From Neurospora tetrasperma FGSC 2508 (Eukaryota > Ascomycota > Sordariomycetes > Sordariales > Sordariaceae), in assembly GCF_000213175.1 (NCBI RefSeq), contig NW_009799179.1, forward strand, positions 6,617,519 to 6,681,518: a stretch of 64,000 nucleotides of DNA, read 5' to 3'. The notes under the pieces are model-generated. The model did no database searches and was not told where the DNA came from. It was given only the letters and a program-made list of their open reading frames with translations. Positions 1 through 12,340 of this stretch are shown here, piece after piece (positions within the stretch are counted from its first letter, which is position 1; each line of letters starts with the position of its first letter). The position numbers and the translations under genes were made by a program.

Positions 1-3000
1 CCACATGCAAATGAGTTGAACAGACTTTGAAATGAGGATGGCGGTGGACCTGGAATCCGTAATCGGCCATGGCGATGTAGATCCGAATAGCCTCTGGAGG
101 GCAAAAGCCCGAGCCATCACAAGAATGCATTCGATTTTGCGATCGCGTGCTGTGCCTCCAAGCTGCAGTGGGCGTGGGCGAGACAGTTCGCCTCCTATGT
201 GATTCAAGACGTCAATAATGTTTGAAGTGATTTAGGAGCCTCACTTTTCCAGGCTGGCGTGTGAATCTCAATGCCCAACTGGTGAGCCTACTAGCTCAGC
301 TAGATCAGGCAGCTTGCACAATCCGTGTCAACGGTGGCAAACAAAGCTGATGATCCGATTCGATACGGTCATGGTTTTAGACAAGGTTGGTTATGTCTAT
401 GTGTCTTGGAACGGAGAATTGTTTGACATGTATTCTCGGCGTAGTGTGCCTACAATACCAGTGCAGGCGAGGTCGGTACAATAACTTGACTGCAAGTCTG
501 CTGTCTGGTTGCGTGGCTAGCCTGCAAAAACTTCTTGTTACTCGTCGAGAGCAGTCATGAGAGATGAGACAAAGTGGCCTCGAATGTCATGCCTTCTCCG
601 TCACTGTGGGCCAATAGCCGAGTTTCGCAACGCATTGAGAATGGTGAGAGAGTAGCATCGCTTTGAATGATGGAGGGTGCAAATGATGGGAACAGCCTAT
701 CCGGACGGTGAAAGACGGCAAACCAACCTTGTCTCAAGTTTGTGTGAAAATCCTGCCTCTGTTGTACCTACAGGTTAGTGCGTCGGTTCTTTGCAGTAGC
801 GCATGTGCAGATGCAGACCGCCTGCAAGGTACAGAAACTGCGAGTGATAACAAACATCCCGTCACAACCTCGACTTTCCATCCAGACCACAATATAACTG
901 AAGGCAGAATCGCATACACGCACCTTGGCTCGACTCTGCCAGCTTTACGACTAGGAGCAACTTTTAGTTGATAGGATGGTCTCCCCGAAGTAAAGCTCAT
1001 GATGGAGCAGTCGTATGAGAAGAAATTTCGGTGACCGGTGTCTACGACGCAATGCACAAAGCACAGCGAGTCGGGCCAATGCGATCATACCGTTCCATGC
1101 ATTGAAGGTAGTGAAGGCTGGGAGATTAATCCGGGGTAAAGTGATGGAGTCCGGCCGATGCTACCGAGTATGTCGAAGAAATCTGTTTCGGGTCCGAGCG
1201 AGACCGTGGACAGCGATCCCGCCCGTGAAAAGGAAGGCAAGCAAATGATTTCTAGAAAGCGGAATTCTGGCCGGGAGCACTTCCGCCAACTGCTTCACCT
1301 CTTGAATGACAGCCTCTGGGTGTGAGCGGGGACCAAAAAGCCAGCCGTCAGCGGCCAGGCTCCCAAGGCCCCCAGGCAAGCAGATTCCTATCTAGGTTAG
1401 CATTCATGTACTGTGCAGTAAGCGGTCAAGGCGGTGTGAAGATGGAACCTGGCTCAAGCGGGAGACTAGGTAGGTTGACGCTTGGGGCCTCGAGGGTACA
1501 CTACACTGATGAAGCGATTGGACCCTTGAGTTGAGGTTTTTGTGTAGTTGTGGATGTGATGACGGCGTTGCTGTCTCTATCCACTGGTGCTTGCTCGAGT
1601 GTGGCATTTGAGATGTTTGGAAGACTCGGAAGGCTTGAAGGGCTTGTGAATAGAAGCCTCGTGGTTTGCCAGTTAGGCTGTGGGCAAACCTCGGGGAATG
1701 TTTGGCATGATTGCCATTTTAATTGTTACTGAGATTTGCAGTTTGAGGTCTTCGAGAATTGAGATGCTGCTCGGACAGATAGCCAGCAAGGTGCGCACGT
1801 GTTTGCAGTGCTTCGAGCGCCCAGTGTCTGAGTTGTTTCTCTCGCTAGATTTGCATGTTGATCGATTCCACTTGCAGAGCACGCGCGGGGTTGTCAGGGA
1901 AATGAGCCTCTCTCTCTCAGCTTCGTCCGCCTAGCACATTCGCCGGCGATGGAGGAAGTTGCGATTCACAAACCCTGCCGCCTGTAAAGATCCATGCAAG
2001 TCCGCAATGCAGTGTAGACGGGAGGTAGTGTACGAAAATCAGTACGAAGGCAGGAGCTGCCCGTCAAACCCGTGTTCGCATCAGAACTGAAATCTTGGGC
2101 AGCCTTGGTTGTGTAAGAACCAGTGTCGATACTGCTGAGTGGTCGACATGTGCAATCTCAAGTCCAGGCTCGGATTCCGATTTGACGGCGCCCGTCGAGT
2201 TTGCCACTGCGACTGCCCAGTAGAGTTGATGGCGTTGTTGTCCAATGTGATAGGGAAACTGCCCGACGCCATCACCACAAAAAAAAATCAAAAATCAAAG
2301 ACACAAGATGCGGAGGGCCGGCTACGTACCGCGCGGGCGCTCACCTCTTTCTATCACAATCACTGGTCTCAATGGTGACGGCGCGTCTTGACTGGCAGCA
2401 GCAAATAACATTACACCATCGACCAAGTGATGATGCATCGGAGGGGCAAGTCTGGCAAGCTAGTCGTGACGGCCCCATCGTCCGTGCCACTGCTGTAAGC
2501 CTGTGCTGCCAATACTCTCGAGATTCCGTAGTCGACGGTCACTACTAGCTGAGCTGCCTGAGCCTCTAGTACTTCGTCGGTGCTGTGTGGCCATCTCTGT
2601 CTCCGTCATCGATCCAATGTTGGGTTACAGCGTACCTGCGTGAGGTCTCCGACCGTTTCATGTGTTTTCTATCTACAATCGCTGAAACCACTTGGGAACG
2701 GCGGCCGCTGGGACAGTCTTTGGCTGCCAATCGCACACCTGGCGTTGAGACGTGCATGAGGCGATTCTGAAAAGTTCGATTGAACCTCAACAGTGCAGTA
2801 ACAAGGCCCTTAAACTTGCTTATTGAGTTTGCTATTTGAGCGAGTGATGACAGCGGGGATAGCTGATGCGTTGCCGGACGCCAGACCCTCAAATAACACA
2901 GACCGGGCAGATACGGGGACGGAACCGGTCGCAGCGGTGGGTCCGTTTTGCGGGATCCACACATCATAATTCAAGCACGCCGACCCGATTTGCTTTGAAG

Positions 3001-5667
3001 CGAAGGAAGTCAAATGAACGGGAGATCCGACGGCGGAGCAGCACCATTCTCTCTTTTGTGTACCTGTCACTTTGCCATATTTTTATTTTCATTTTTCTTT
3101 TTATTTTCAAAGTCGCTGCGTAGAGGTATCACTTTCATTCGAAAGATCTGTCAGAGGCAGCCATTTTAGCGCAGCTGCTCAATGACAATGCACCAAACAA
3201 AACACAGGCTTGGGTTTCAGCTACTGCGTATCAAAAAGTCGTAGAGTATAGGGCATGGTGCACTACATACACCATAGCTTCATTGGCCTAATCAACCCAA
3301 TCAACCTCAATTATCCCAAATCACCCCACCTTGTCCACACCATCCGACACACGGCGATACCACCGCACCTCTCTGTCGTCGTTGCTACTTCCTTGCTGGC
3401 CCGCCTTTTGCCCGTGCTCATCATTTCGCTGAAGCAGTGGCGGCGACAGGTGGGAGTTGTCTCGCGGCCCTGGTGCTAGCAGCAGTATTTGCCTGGCTCC
3501 CCGGCTCTGGCCTTGGATCCGGATGGACCCATCAACCGAGCAACCCATTTCCCTTCTCGCCCATTTTTTACTCCAGAGCTCTGTTACCGACAATACGCTA
3601 CAACTCATGTATAACTTCGGCCGAGACCATTCAGGCTCAAATCTCGGTAATCTACACAGTACAGGCAATCTTCCCAAGCCCTTGGGCCTTCTGGACAGAA
3701 GCGGTAGACGGCGACAACTTGTTCGTCGTAGGATGAGCAGGAGCCCGTTGCGTGAGCGTCGAGTGTGCTTCTCTTGGGCTTGACCGCAGAATCAAGAGTA
3801 GCCTTGACCTACAGCTCGCTCTGCAGCTCTCTGCTACCACACAGTAATTCCTAGCTGCTCCACCATAGCTTCACCTCTGCAGGCATCGTCAGGCTCATTG
3901 TCCAGACTGTGAAGCTGCTGGGGCCCCAGGGCTTGTCTCGACATCCCCATGTTACCGGAATACTCCCGTCTGCCGCTGGTCCGAACCCTATTTGATCTGC
4001 TTGGAGGTACTTTGCTAACCTATGATGCTCTGTAGAGGTGTCCGTGCCCAATCCCAGCTCAGTCTGGACCAATGCTCGGCCAGACAGCCAGACGCACAAT
4101 CACCGTAATAAACACAGTGCGCCCGCTCACAGCTCGCTGAGGATCGGACGAACTTGGGTGGGTGCTCATCTGAAATTCCCCATTTCCAGTCGCTCGGACG
4201 AGGACGGGAACCCGGGCCTGTGGAACTGGAGCGACACAGTCGTCGTAAACATCGGGGCCATGATGCCAACCACGACGAGAAAAGAACGCACGCATTGGAT
4301 GGGAGCCGAGCCTCTCAACGGGCTCTATGGCCTCCGTGACTTCTCGTTGCCCAAGCTTGGTCCTCACTCCGAGACAACCAGAGCGAGGACACAGCGAACC
4401 AGGCCCTCAGCACCCGGACTGGAGGTGAGATGACCGGCACAGGTGGTGTGGTAGTGGTCCGGAGTGTGCGAGCACTACTGCGAGCTGCTGGCTTTCACTG
4501 GGGCCATTCATGTCCTCGGCGGCACTAGAGAGCACTTGGGCCTGCAAGATCGCTGCTCACGGTCCACGGGGAAGCTTGCGTCGAGGTACCCGTGCTGCGG
4601 TTCGCTCTGTGGTACCTTCATTCAGGCTGCTGGGATGGTGCTGCTGCTGCTTGCTCGAGTCCAGAATTAGAATAGTACCAGAATTGGACTGGCGGCTGTG
4701 CCTTTCCTCCAGACAAGCCAGAGCCCACCCACACCCACCCATCTTCTCATGTTGCCGTCCACCGTCCACCCCCCCAAAACATGAGGACATGGGTCGGGTG
4801 GACACGGTGGGTTCCTGAACTTCCCAGTCTGTACAGTTCAAGGTACAACCTGTCACCTTCAAGCGAGGCCCAGTATGCATTTCGACTAGTGTATAGTATA
4901 CGTACATAGCTCTGGTACGCACAGAACACATGTACACCTCTCAGCCAAAGAACGCATAGACCGTACCCGGACAGTACATCCCGGGTGGTATGCTGGGCCC
5001 TGGTTGTCCTGGGGCGCGGTGTCGACCATCCCGGCTTGCCCAGTCTCACCAGTCGAAGCCGGTTCCTGTCCAGCGCCGTTGCATCGTCTTTTGTCCGCTG
5101 ATCTCGGTGGGACTTACTTATCCTCCCAGGGTCCCCGTCTCCACGCTTCCTCTTTCCACTCTTGAGATCGGCATATCTTGTTCTTGGACGTGTGGTGTAT
5201 TTATTCCTTTACTTACCGGTCTCTGCCCTCTTTTTGGATCTCGAGGTTTTGGATAACACTCCTTCGTTTCCATTTGATATTTACATCACCACTTGGTCTC
5301 AGTCAACCACTTCACCATTGGCACCAGCTCGACGACAATTCAAGCTCTCGATCCGGTTTATGTACAGCGACTTATTAATCTAGACTTGCCAGCCTATCTT
5401 TTCCCCGGAGGCAACCAGTCAACACCATCATTAGCCCTTCACGGCACGAAGCAATAGTAACAACACGACGCGACATCTATATACATATATATACACACAT
5501 ATATACACCACTTAATATATAAACCCCCCAGACGTCAGAGGCATCTATCGATTGCCACAGTTACAAAAGCTACTACCTCTTTCCTGGTTGGTACCAACGT
5601 TCGACATGCATCGACTTGGGAGGAATAAGCAGCTAATGGCAGGACAGCACTATATAATACGATCAAG
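1..5667. other. Gene-poor left flank and msn2 upstream region
   Basis: No reading frame here has a recognisable domain, a good ATG start and a plausible exon structure; the short frames overlap on both strands and look like chance. A TATA-rich stretch (about 5477-5523, alternating TA/CA) lies 150-190 bases before the msn2 start and could be its core promoter. From about 3060 to 3120 there is a T-rich tract. Part of the last 1-2 kb is probably promoter and leader of the downstream transcription factor, since such regulator genes in filamentous fungi often have long leaders (inference). Confidence 0.5.
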
Positions 5668-5770
5668 ATGGAAGACATCATGGCTCAGCCCTTCATCTTC
5701 TATGAATCAGACGCCAGCCCCGAGAGGCAGCAACGGCAGCACATCTTCAACCCTTTTCCCTACCAGATGA
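5606..5770 (+). promoter_or_regulatory. Upstream reading frame overlapping the msn2 start
   Basis: An ATG at 5606, with a second in-frame ATG at 5636, opens a frame that runs to a stop at 5768-5770. It passes through the msn2 ATG at 5668 in another frame. If the transcript starts upstream of 5606, ribosomes using these ATGs would bypass the msn2 start, so the arrangement could repress translation of the stress factor until leaky scanning or a shorter transcript relieves it. The frame and positions are seen in the sequence; the regulatory role is inference and depends on the unknown transcription start. Confidence 0.4.
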
Positions 5771-7686
5771 ACATGCTTCCCGTTGTGCCGCCGGTGCCGT
5801 CGACGCCCATCTACTCCAGACGCAACTCGGGCTGCCTCCAGTCACCCATGCAGCACAAGCCGTTCCTCAACCTCGACAGCATTACCAGCATGCCTGTCCC
5901 TCAGGTGCTCACGCCAATGGCCTCTCCTCAGCCCATTTCCCACGCCAGACCCGCCATCAAGCTGCAAACCGAGATGGGCGACTACTGCGGCATGCCGCCA
6001 AGCCCTCCGCTGACGCGTTCCAATAGCGCTGCCAGCAGCCCGCGCAGCTGTGACTTGCTCCAGACTCCGTGCAACCCCATGGTGTCGGGAATGGACGGCC
6101 TCGAGGTCAAGCCTGCTGGTCACGAAATGAAGCCTTATTCTCCTCCTCTTACACCTGGTATGTATTTTTCTCTTTTGCGTTTCTGTTTGAGTGTGCAGTG
6201 CAGCATCCTTGGCAAGAGAGGGAAGCGAGCTGGGAAGTTGCAAGCAAGCCGAGCTTCGGTGGGTCGGAGTGGAAGCGGTGACGGGATGGATTTGTTGGCT
6301 GGCTGCAACTACTGTTTCAAGATGCAAGCGGGGATGTGGAGGCTGCTGCAGCAAGGAAATCGCGGGCGGACGCCCGACTCTGATTGCCCGCGCACTGCTG
6401 GTCCGAGCATTTCTGGGCACTGAGCTGACCAGGAACCCCAATTTTTAGTGTACCTTCCCGACCAGGCCCGCATCCAGGTGCCCATGCTCCCCTCCAATGA
6501 CCTGAGCCTCAACACGCCAACCCCCACCGCCAGCGGCCTTCTTACTCCCACTCCCACCTACACCACGCTGCTCTCGCCTGCCGCGTCGCCGCTCGTGCAG
6601 CCGGCCTCCATCTTCCCGGTCCCCGTCGACGGCGTCTGCGATCCGCGCGAGCTTACCGTGGGCACTGTCAATTCCACCCTTGCTCCCGAGTACTTCCCCA
6701 CCATTTACTCCCCCGACGAGGAGGACCGCGACTACTTCTCCCAAGGCATTGCCCCGCAGAGACTCGCCACCCCCTTCGACTACTCGTTCAACCCCCAGCT
6801 CACTGCTGGCCTTCCTGTCTTTGACATCCTCTCCGTCCTGACTGACATTGACTCGGAGGACGAGTCTCCCTTCACCAGCGGCTCTTGCTCCCTGGTCGAG
6901 AGCTCCCCCAGCGTTAGCAGCCGCTCGCGCTCCAGCTCCGGCGCTGCTTCGCTCGACCAGTCCAGCCTTTTCTGCGACGAACTCGAGGACATGCACGACG
7001 TTGAGTCGGTTGAGGACGACTGCTGCTCCGATAGCGAGGCCCGCCCCAGCAAGAGGGCAAGGCACGCACGCAAGTCCACCATGGACGTCGCTGCCGACAA
7101 CCAGACCGCCAGCACCGAGAAGCAGGCCCCGGCCAGCGAACACACCCAGCAGGCAGCCAGCGCCGAGGCTGAGAGCAACAACACCGAGTCCAACGCGACC
7201 ACCGAATCCTCGGTCGAGGCTGGCGAGCAGGCGTCGACGCCGCTCCCGGTGCCTACCAACCGCCGCGGCCGCAAGCAGTCCTTGACCGAAGACCCTTCCA
7301 AGACCTTCAAGTGCGACATTTGCAACCGTCGTTTCCGCCGCCAGGAGCACCTCAAGCGTCACCACCGGTCTTTGCACACTCAGGACAAGCCTTTCGAGTG
7401 CGGCGAGTGCGGCAAGAAGTTTTCTCGTTCCGACAATCTGTCTCAGCATGCCCGTACCCATGGCTCTGGCTCGCTTGTCATGGACTTGATCAACGACCCC
7501 GAACTGATGGGCATGCACCACCCCGGTTTCATCCATCATCCGATGATGGGTCCAGCCCTCACCAGCGAGGACTGCCACACTTTTGGCAAGGTCCTCTTCC
7601 AGGTTGCTTCCGAGGTTCCAGGCAGCGGCAGCGAGTCATCCGACGACAGCGATGTCAACAAGAAGAAGCGGAGGAGAGGCGAGTGA
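5668..7686 (+). CDS. msn2: Msn2/Seb1-type C2H2 stress-response transcription factor
   Basis: Two exons, 5668-6157 and 6449-7686, encode 575 residues. The 291-base intron has a GTATGT donor and a TTTTTAG acceptor. Residues 1-440 are Pro/Ser/Thr-rich and acidic, as in trans-activation regions. Two C2H2 fingers sit at residues 452-473 and 481-501. Their recognition helices read RRQEHLKR and RSDNLSQH, matching yeast Msn2/Msn4, which bind AGGGG stress elements; Trichoderma Seb1 and Verticillium/Magnaporthe Msn2 belong to the same family. A basic KKKRRR patch close to the C-terminus could help nuclear import. The protein is expected to shuttle to the nucleus under stress and drive general stress genes. 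An overlapping upstream frame precedes the start. The finger identity is strong; the one-to-one msn2 name is by resemblance. Confidence 0.9.
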
Positions 7687-7864
7687 ATAACCTTCACTGC
7701 GCTAATCTAAAACCGCTTGTTCACTTCTTCGCACACTCTTCCCCATTAACGACGGTCTTCGCAGTGGAACGGAGCCGGCGTTATTGATGTTAGACATGAA
7801 CCATTACGAGATTCATTGGCCGAAATACCCCCACCATCGGCGCTTTCAAGGGTCAAAAGAATTT

Positions 7865-7900
<36 letters not shown>

Positions 7901-8905
7901 ATACCCCCTCGATGTTTGTTACGAACGATGGATGCGCAATATCGGACGCCCATTCACCATGCCTTTAGAAAAGGTTGGAATATAAAAGGGCGTTATAGGT
8001 ATTGCAAGATTCCCCCGGGTTTTGAGTTTTGATCGATTGGAGGAGGACAGCAGTCTCTGTCTTAGGCGCACACAGCTAGTTGCTTTGGAGTTTACACATA
8101 CTCCTTATTAGTTTTGTTACACTTTGATGTTTCCGGACATTTTAATCGTTCGGTGGACGAAGCAGCTGGCTCAGCCGTCCACCGCGCATGCTTCCTTCAT
8201 ACTTTTTTTCTTCTTCTTCTCAACAAAAGGCTGTTGTTTCCTCCTCCACATCATACTCATGGTATCCTCGGTTTGCAGGATAGGACTGTATCGTCGTTAG
8301 CTTAGCATCACACTCAGGCCAGTTGGTCATGAGAAAAGAATAAAGGCATCTAGAAATGCACATTTAAATAAGTCTTGCTTCTTTTGCATCCTCTGGTGAA
8401 TTCTCAAATACTGGTCAATTTCTCTTGCGGCTACAAATTTCGAGGATCTCTCGTCCAGCTCGTAGATGCGCTCAGCGTGACGAGACAGCCAAGTCACCTA
8501 CCCTCAATTAGTGGTATACCTACGAAATTCTCTAAATGCACCAAATAAGTGATTTGATCAAGTACCGCTCTATCGCAGCGCGGCCTGAGTGGGGTCCCCA
8601 CTGGAGTTGCAGTGCGTGAAGTTTTGATAGTTGACCAGACGATAAACACCATCTCGACGAATATTTCTACGTTGACAATTGATTCATTCAAGCATAAGGA
8701 GGCTTTACTAGTCACCCATCTCGGCGGCTCGTGCTGGACCCACGTTACCATCAAAAGTCACACATCCCAGAGTCCTGGGCTGTCGTCACCTCAGTAGCAG
8801 GACGACTGCCCGAATTCACCAGTAGCTGCGTTCAATACTCGACGGAAAGAGCACAAGAACAGGGAAACACATGCACAGTCAGGTCTAGCATCAAATCAGC
8901 GCACG
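7687..8905. other. Spacer between msn2 and DPH6
   Basis: The spacer holds the msn2 3' region and the DPH6 promoter and leader, both in the same direction. It includes a GA dinucleotide run at 7869-7896 and T-rich stretches around 8200-8240. I see no supportable gene in it. Confidence 0.6.
7869..7896. repeat. (GA)14 microsatellite
   Basis: Fourteen uninterrupted GA units, about 180 bases downstream of the msn2 stop codon, probably in its 3' untranslated region. Confidence 0.95.
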
Positions 8906-11755
8906 ATGGCTACCCCCGCGGCTCCTCCTCCAGCTCAAGGAGGACGGCTGAACGTCATCGCCCTCATCTCCGGCGGCAAAGACAGCTTCTTCTCCCTCCT
9001 CCACTGCCTCGCTCACGGCCATCGAGTGGTAGCTCTAGCAAATCTACACCCACCAGAAACAAATGAACATGAAGGATCACAGCAAGAAGAAGAAGAAGAA
9101 GAAGAAGAAGGAGAAGAAGATTTAAACAGTTTCATGTATCAAACCGTCGGCCACCAAGTGATCCCCTTGTACGCCGAGGCCACGGGTATTCCGCTGTACC
9201 GCCAGCCCATTCTCGGGGGGGCCACGCAGGGGAAGGATTATTCGCATTTTTCGACGGCGGTTGCTGTCCAAGGTGAAGGGGACAACAATGCGAAAGCGAA
9301 ACAAGTGAAAGACGACGACGACGAAACAGAATCCATGATCCCCCTCCTCCTCGCCATCAAGCGCGCCCACCCCGAAGCCAACGCCATCTGCGCCGGCGCC
9401 ATCCTCAGCACCTACCAGCGCACGCGCGTCGAGTCGGTAGCCGTCCGCTTGGGCCTGACGCCTTTGGCCTTTCTGTGGAAGTTCCCTATCCTGCCCGTCC
9501 CACAACATTTGGCTGGTGGAGACGTTGCAACCACGGACGCGCAACTCCTAGACGATATGGCCGCCGCGGGCATGGAAGCGCGCATCATCAAGGTAGCCAG
9601 TGGCGGACTGGACGACTCCTTCCTCTGGACCAACGTCGCGGATCGATTGGGAAAGGAGAGGATCGCGAGGAGTATGCGGCGGTTCGGGACAGCGTCGGAG
9701 AAGGGCGCAGTGATTGGGGAGGGAGGGGAGTTCGAGACGTTGGTGTTGGATGGGCCGCGACAGCTGTTTCGGAAGAGGATCATGGTGGAGGAGAAGGATA
9801 GGAGGGTTGTTCGGGAGGGAGGAGGGTGTGCTTGGTTGAGTTTTAGAAGTGCAAAGTTGGAGGATAAAGAAGTCACCTTGGCGGCTTCTGATGAGGAGAA
9901 GAGTGATACTGGAAAAATCAGGATCCCAGATTTGTTGGATGCTAGGTTTGTGGGCGTGTTGGAGGGTTTGAATACAAGTGCTTCCGCTGGCGAGGAGGAA
10001 GCTCGAAAGCTTCTGGCTCTGCTCAGCTTGGAACCTCAACATAGCTTGTCGAAGCAAAAAGGTACATTTCAGCTTGGACTGCCCCAAAGTCTCAACGACA
10101 GCAAACTACAACAATGGTGCTTCTTCGGCAATGCTTCTTCCTCCGCTGGTAGCAGCAACACGGTCGAGACAGAAACATCATTGCTCGTTTCTCAAATTCG
10201 CCAACGACTCCAGCAATCCAACCTCACTCCATCCGCCATTCTCACCTCCACGATTCTCCTTCGTCACATGGCCGACTTCCCTGCCGTCAACTCCGTCTAC
10301 GGTGCCCTCTTTGATTCACCCAACCCTCCTTCACGAGTCTGTGTTGCTTGCGGTGACTCCCTGTCCGCCTTGACTAACAACAATGGCAGCATCAGCATCG
10401 CCATCTACCTCACCGTGCACACCGGCTTCACCAACAAATCCACAACCGACCAGCGCCGACAAGGTCTTCACGTGCAATCCCGCTCATACTGGGCTCCCGC
10501 CAACATTGGACCATATAGCCAAGCCATCTCACTTCCGTTGGCCAGTCTATCATCTTTTTCAAAGCCCCCAAACTCCACTGGCGGCAATCATGACGACGGC
10601 AACGGTGGTCCACGACTAGTTACCATCGCGGGTCAAATCCCCCTTGTACCCGCCACCATGGCCCTGCCTCCTGCGGAATCAGAGCAACAGCGACAGGCAC
10701 TAAACACCCAACTCGCCCTCTCACTCCAACACCTCTGGCGCATCGGCCTCGAAGTTGGCGTGCAATGGTGGACTAGCGCCGTGGCTTATTTCCCCGCGGC
10801 CACCACCACCACCGACTCCTCCTCCTTTTCGATGCCCATGAGCGAAAAGGCCAGACTGGCTTACAAGACCTGGCAATCGGCCCATCAGTGGTCTTCTTCC
10901 AAGGTCGCATCAGACGAGGAGGACTCTGACGCTAACTCAGACTCTGACGACGATGACGGTCCCGACCTCTGGGACAGAAAATTCAATCCCCGGTATATGT
11001 CCTTTGCTGTCACCTCCACAGAAGACTCCTCCTCCTCGGAACCAAAACTACCGGATTGGAGTGTCCTCTCCAAGAATAACAACATCAAGGACAACAAAAA
11101 TAAGAGGAGGAGGGCAACCCCACCCTTCTTCTTTGCTGCACAAGTCGCCGAGCTCCCTCGCTCCGCGGGCGTCGAGTGGCACGCGCATCTGGGCATCGCC
11201 AAGGCTGGGTCAAAGAGTGTGACGGTTTTGGAGAGCTTTCAGGCAAATATAAACAGCGATGACGATACTGGTGAAGAGAGAGTGGTGGAGGTCCATCAGA
11301 CTGTTGTCCGTTCTCCTGCTTCCACGTCTGAGCAAGACGACGACGATGACGATATGGACGATATGGACAATGATGATGATGACAAGGGAGTCAAAAATGA
11401 AGCATCAGGCCGACGACCCGCTCTCCTGCAGACTATTTTGGTGGAAAGATACATGGGTGGGAGTTCACCCCCCTTATCATCTCTGTCTTCGTCTTCGTCT
11501 TCGTCTTCGTTTACCGCAGTCGATGAGCTTGCGTGGTTGTCTACACGTCGGCTGATCAACCAGGGACACGGAGAGCCCGACAACGAAAGGGGTGGCCCAT
11601 CTGTCATGGTGCGTTATGTGGATGCCAGCCTTTCTGCCGCCGCCGCCCTTGGTGGTGGTGGTGTGTCCGTAGCCGTGGTGCCGTGCGCGTCGCTCTGGGA
11701 TGCTGATGGAGAAAGACTGGCTTCTGTTACGATTTACCAGAGTGTATTTGAATAA
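8906..11755 (+). CDS. dph6: Diphthine-ammonia ligase (Dph6), ATP-PPase plus RidA-like domains
   Basis: A single open frame of 949 residues without introns. Residues 17-27 carry the ATP pyrophosphatase loop ending in SGGKDS, followed by the N-type ATPase domain to about residue 250. The family (yeast YLR143W/Dph6) amidates diphthine on elongation factor 2, the last step of diphthamide synthesis in the cytosol. Two RidA/YjgF-like regions follow (about residues 400-500 and from about 525), as in the fungal enzyme. The protein is longer than yeast Dph6 (685 residues). Much of the extra length is low-complexity acidic sequence: a Glu run near residue 65, and Asp/Glu-rich stretches near 675-690 and 810-830, plus a Ser run near 860. 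These fall between expected domains. The start was chosen as the first ATG before the nucleotide loop. It is convergent with VPS10. Confidence 0.93.
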   Translation: MATPAAPPPAQGGRLNVIALISGGKDSFFSLLHCLAHGHRVVALANLHPPETNEHEGSQQEEEEEEEEGEEDLNSFMYQTVGHQVIPLYAEATGIPLYRQPILGGATQGKDYSHFSTAVAVQGEGDNNAKAKQVKDDDDETESMIPLLLAIKRAHPEANAICAGAILSTYQRTRVESVAVRLGLTPLAFLWKFPILPVPQHLAGGDVATTDAQLLDDMAAAGMEARIIKVASGGLDDSFLWTNVADRLGKERIARSMRRFGTASEKGAVIGEGGEFETLVLDGPRQLFRKRIMVEEKDRRVVREGGGCAWLSFRSAKLEDKEVTLAASDEEKSDTGKIRIPDLLDARFVGVLEGLNTSASAGEEEARKLLALLSLEPQHSLSKQKGTFQLGLPQSLNDSKLQQWCFFGNASSSAGSSNTVETETSLLVSQIRQRLQQSNLTPSAILTSTILLRHMADFPAVNSVYGALFDSPNPPSRVCVACGDSLSALTNNNGSISIAIYLTVHTGFTNKSTTDQRRQGLHVQSRSYWAPANIGPYSQAISLPLASLSSFSKPPNSTGGNHDDGNGGPRLVTIAGQIPLVPATMALPPAESEQQRQALNTQLALSLQHLWRIGLEVGVQWWTSAVAYFPAATTTTDSSSFSMPMSEKARLAYKTWQSAHQWSSSKVASDEEDSDANSDSDDDDGPDLWDRKFNPRYMSFAVTSTEDSSSSEPKLPDWSVLSKNNNIKDNKNKRRRATPPFFFAAQVAELPRSAGVEWHAHLGIAKAGSKSVTVLESFQANINSDDDTGEERVVEVHQTVVRSPASTSEQDDDDDDMDDMDNDDDDKGVKNEASGRRPALLQTILVERYMGGSSPPLSSLSSSSSSSSFTAVDELAWLSTRRLINQGHGEPDNERGGPSVMVRYVDASLSAAAALGGGGVSVAVVPCASLWDADGERLASVTIYQSVFE

Positions 11756-12340
11756 ATCAGTGGTATGAAAGGAGGGTACGACTTCTGGAGTCTGTGAAAG
11801 TGGTAAAGTTTAACTGTATTTGCCTTGTGGACTTGAACCAGGAAGAGGACATGGAAATAACACATTATGGTGTCTATGTTGATACTTACATCTTATCAAA
11901 CGAACTCCTACTCTGATCCAATTCACTCATTACAACCCTTCATCCTTTTCTCCACCAGTCCCATCCCAATACATTATTCAAAGTCTTTCCAAACCAGCAA
12001 CTCTGACGTGTGAGGAAAGAGGTTAGTTAAAGGAGCAGAGATGCTTGTCCTTCGACTGAGTAGCGATAACACCAGCGCCACAGCGTAAGAATGTAAATGA
12101 AATGAAGGCAGTTTCATAATCTACATGTTCGCATCGCATCGCATCACATCGTATCCATACAGGAGTATTCAGCCAACCACCACAACTTTACCACGGCAGT
12201 CATCCGTCCACGCCTCCCTCTCATGTGTCATGGATTTCTAAGCCAGCCATACATCTCCCCATCTCTTTGACTAACCCAAATCACCATCGCATCGCTTTCC
12301 ACACCAAGAAACCTCCTTCACGTCCGAGACAATTCACACC
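11756..12340. other. Convergent 3' spacer between DPH6 and VPS10
   Basis: These 585 bases separate the stop codons of two genes that run toward each other. The segment is AT-richer than the coding flanks and includes short GCATC repeats near 12130-12150. It is probably just two 3' untranslated regions with their polyadenylation sites. Confidence 0.6.

Noticed and set aside
3437-3736. 99-residue frame with a signal-peptide-like N-terminus
   Set aside because: It begins with GTG, has no upstream in-frame ATG or splice support, and lacks the Cys pattern of a small secreted protein.
6445-7578. 377-residue open frame on the minus strand opposite msn2
   Set aside because: It is antisense to the well-supported msn2 exon 2, has no domain, and follows from the C-rich third codon positions of the real gene.
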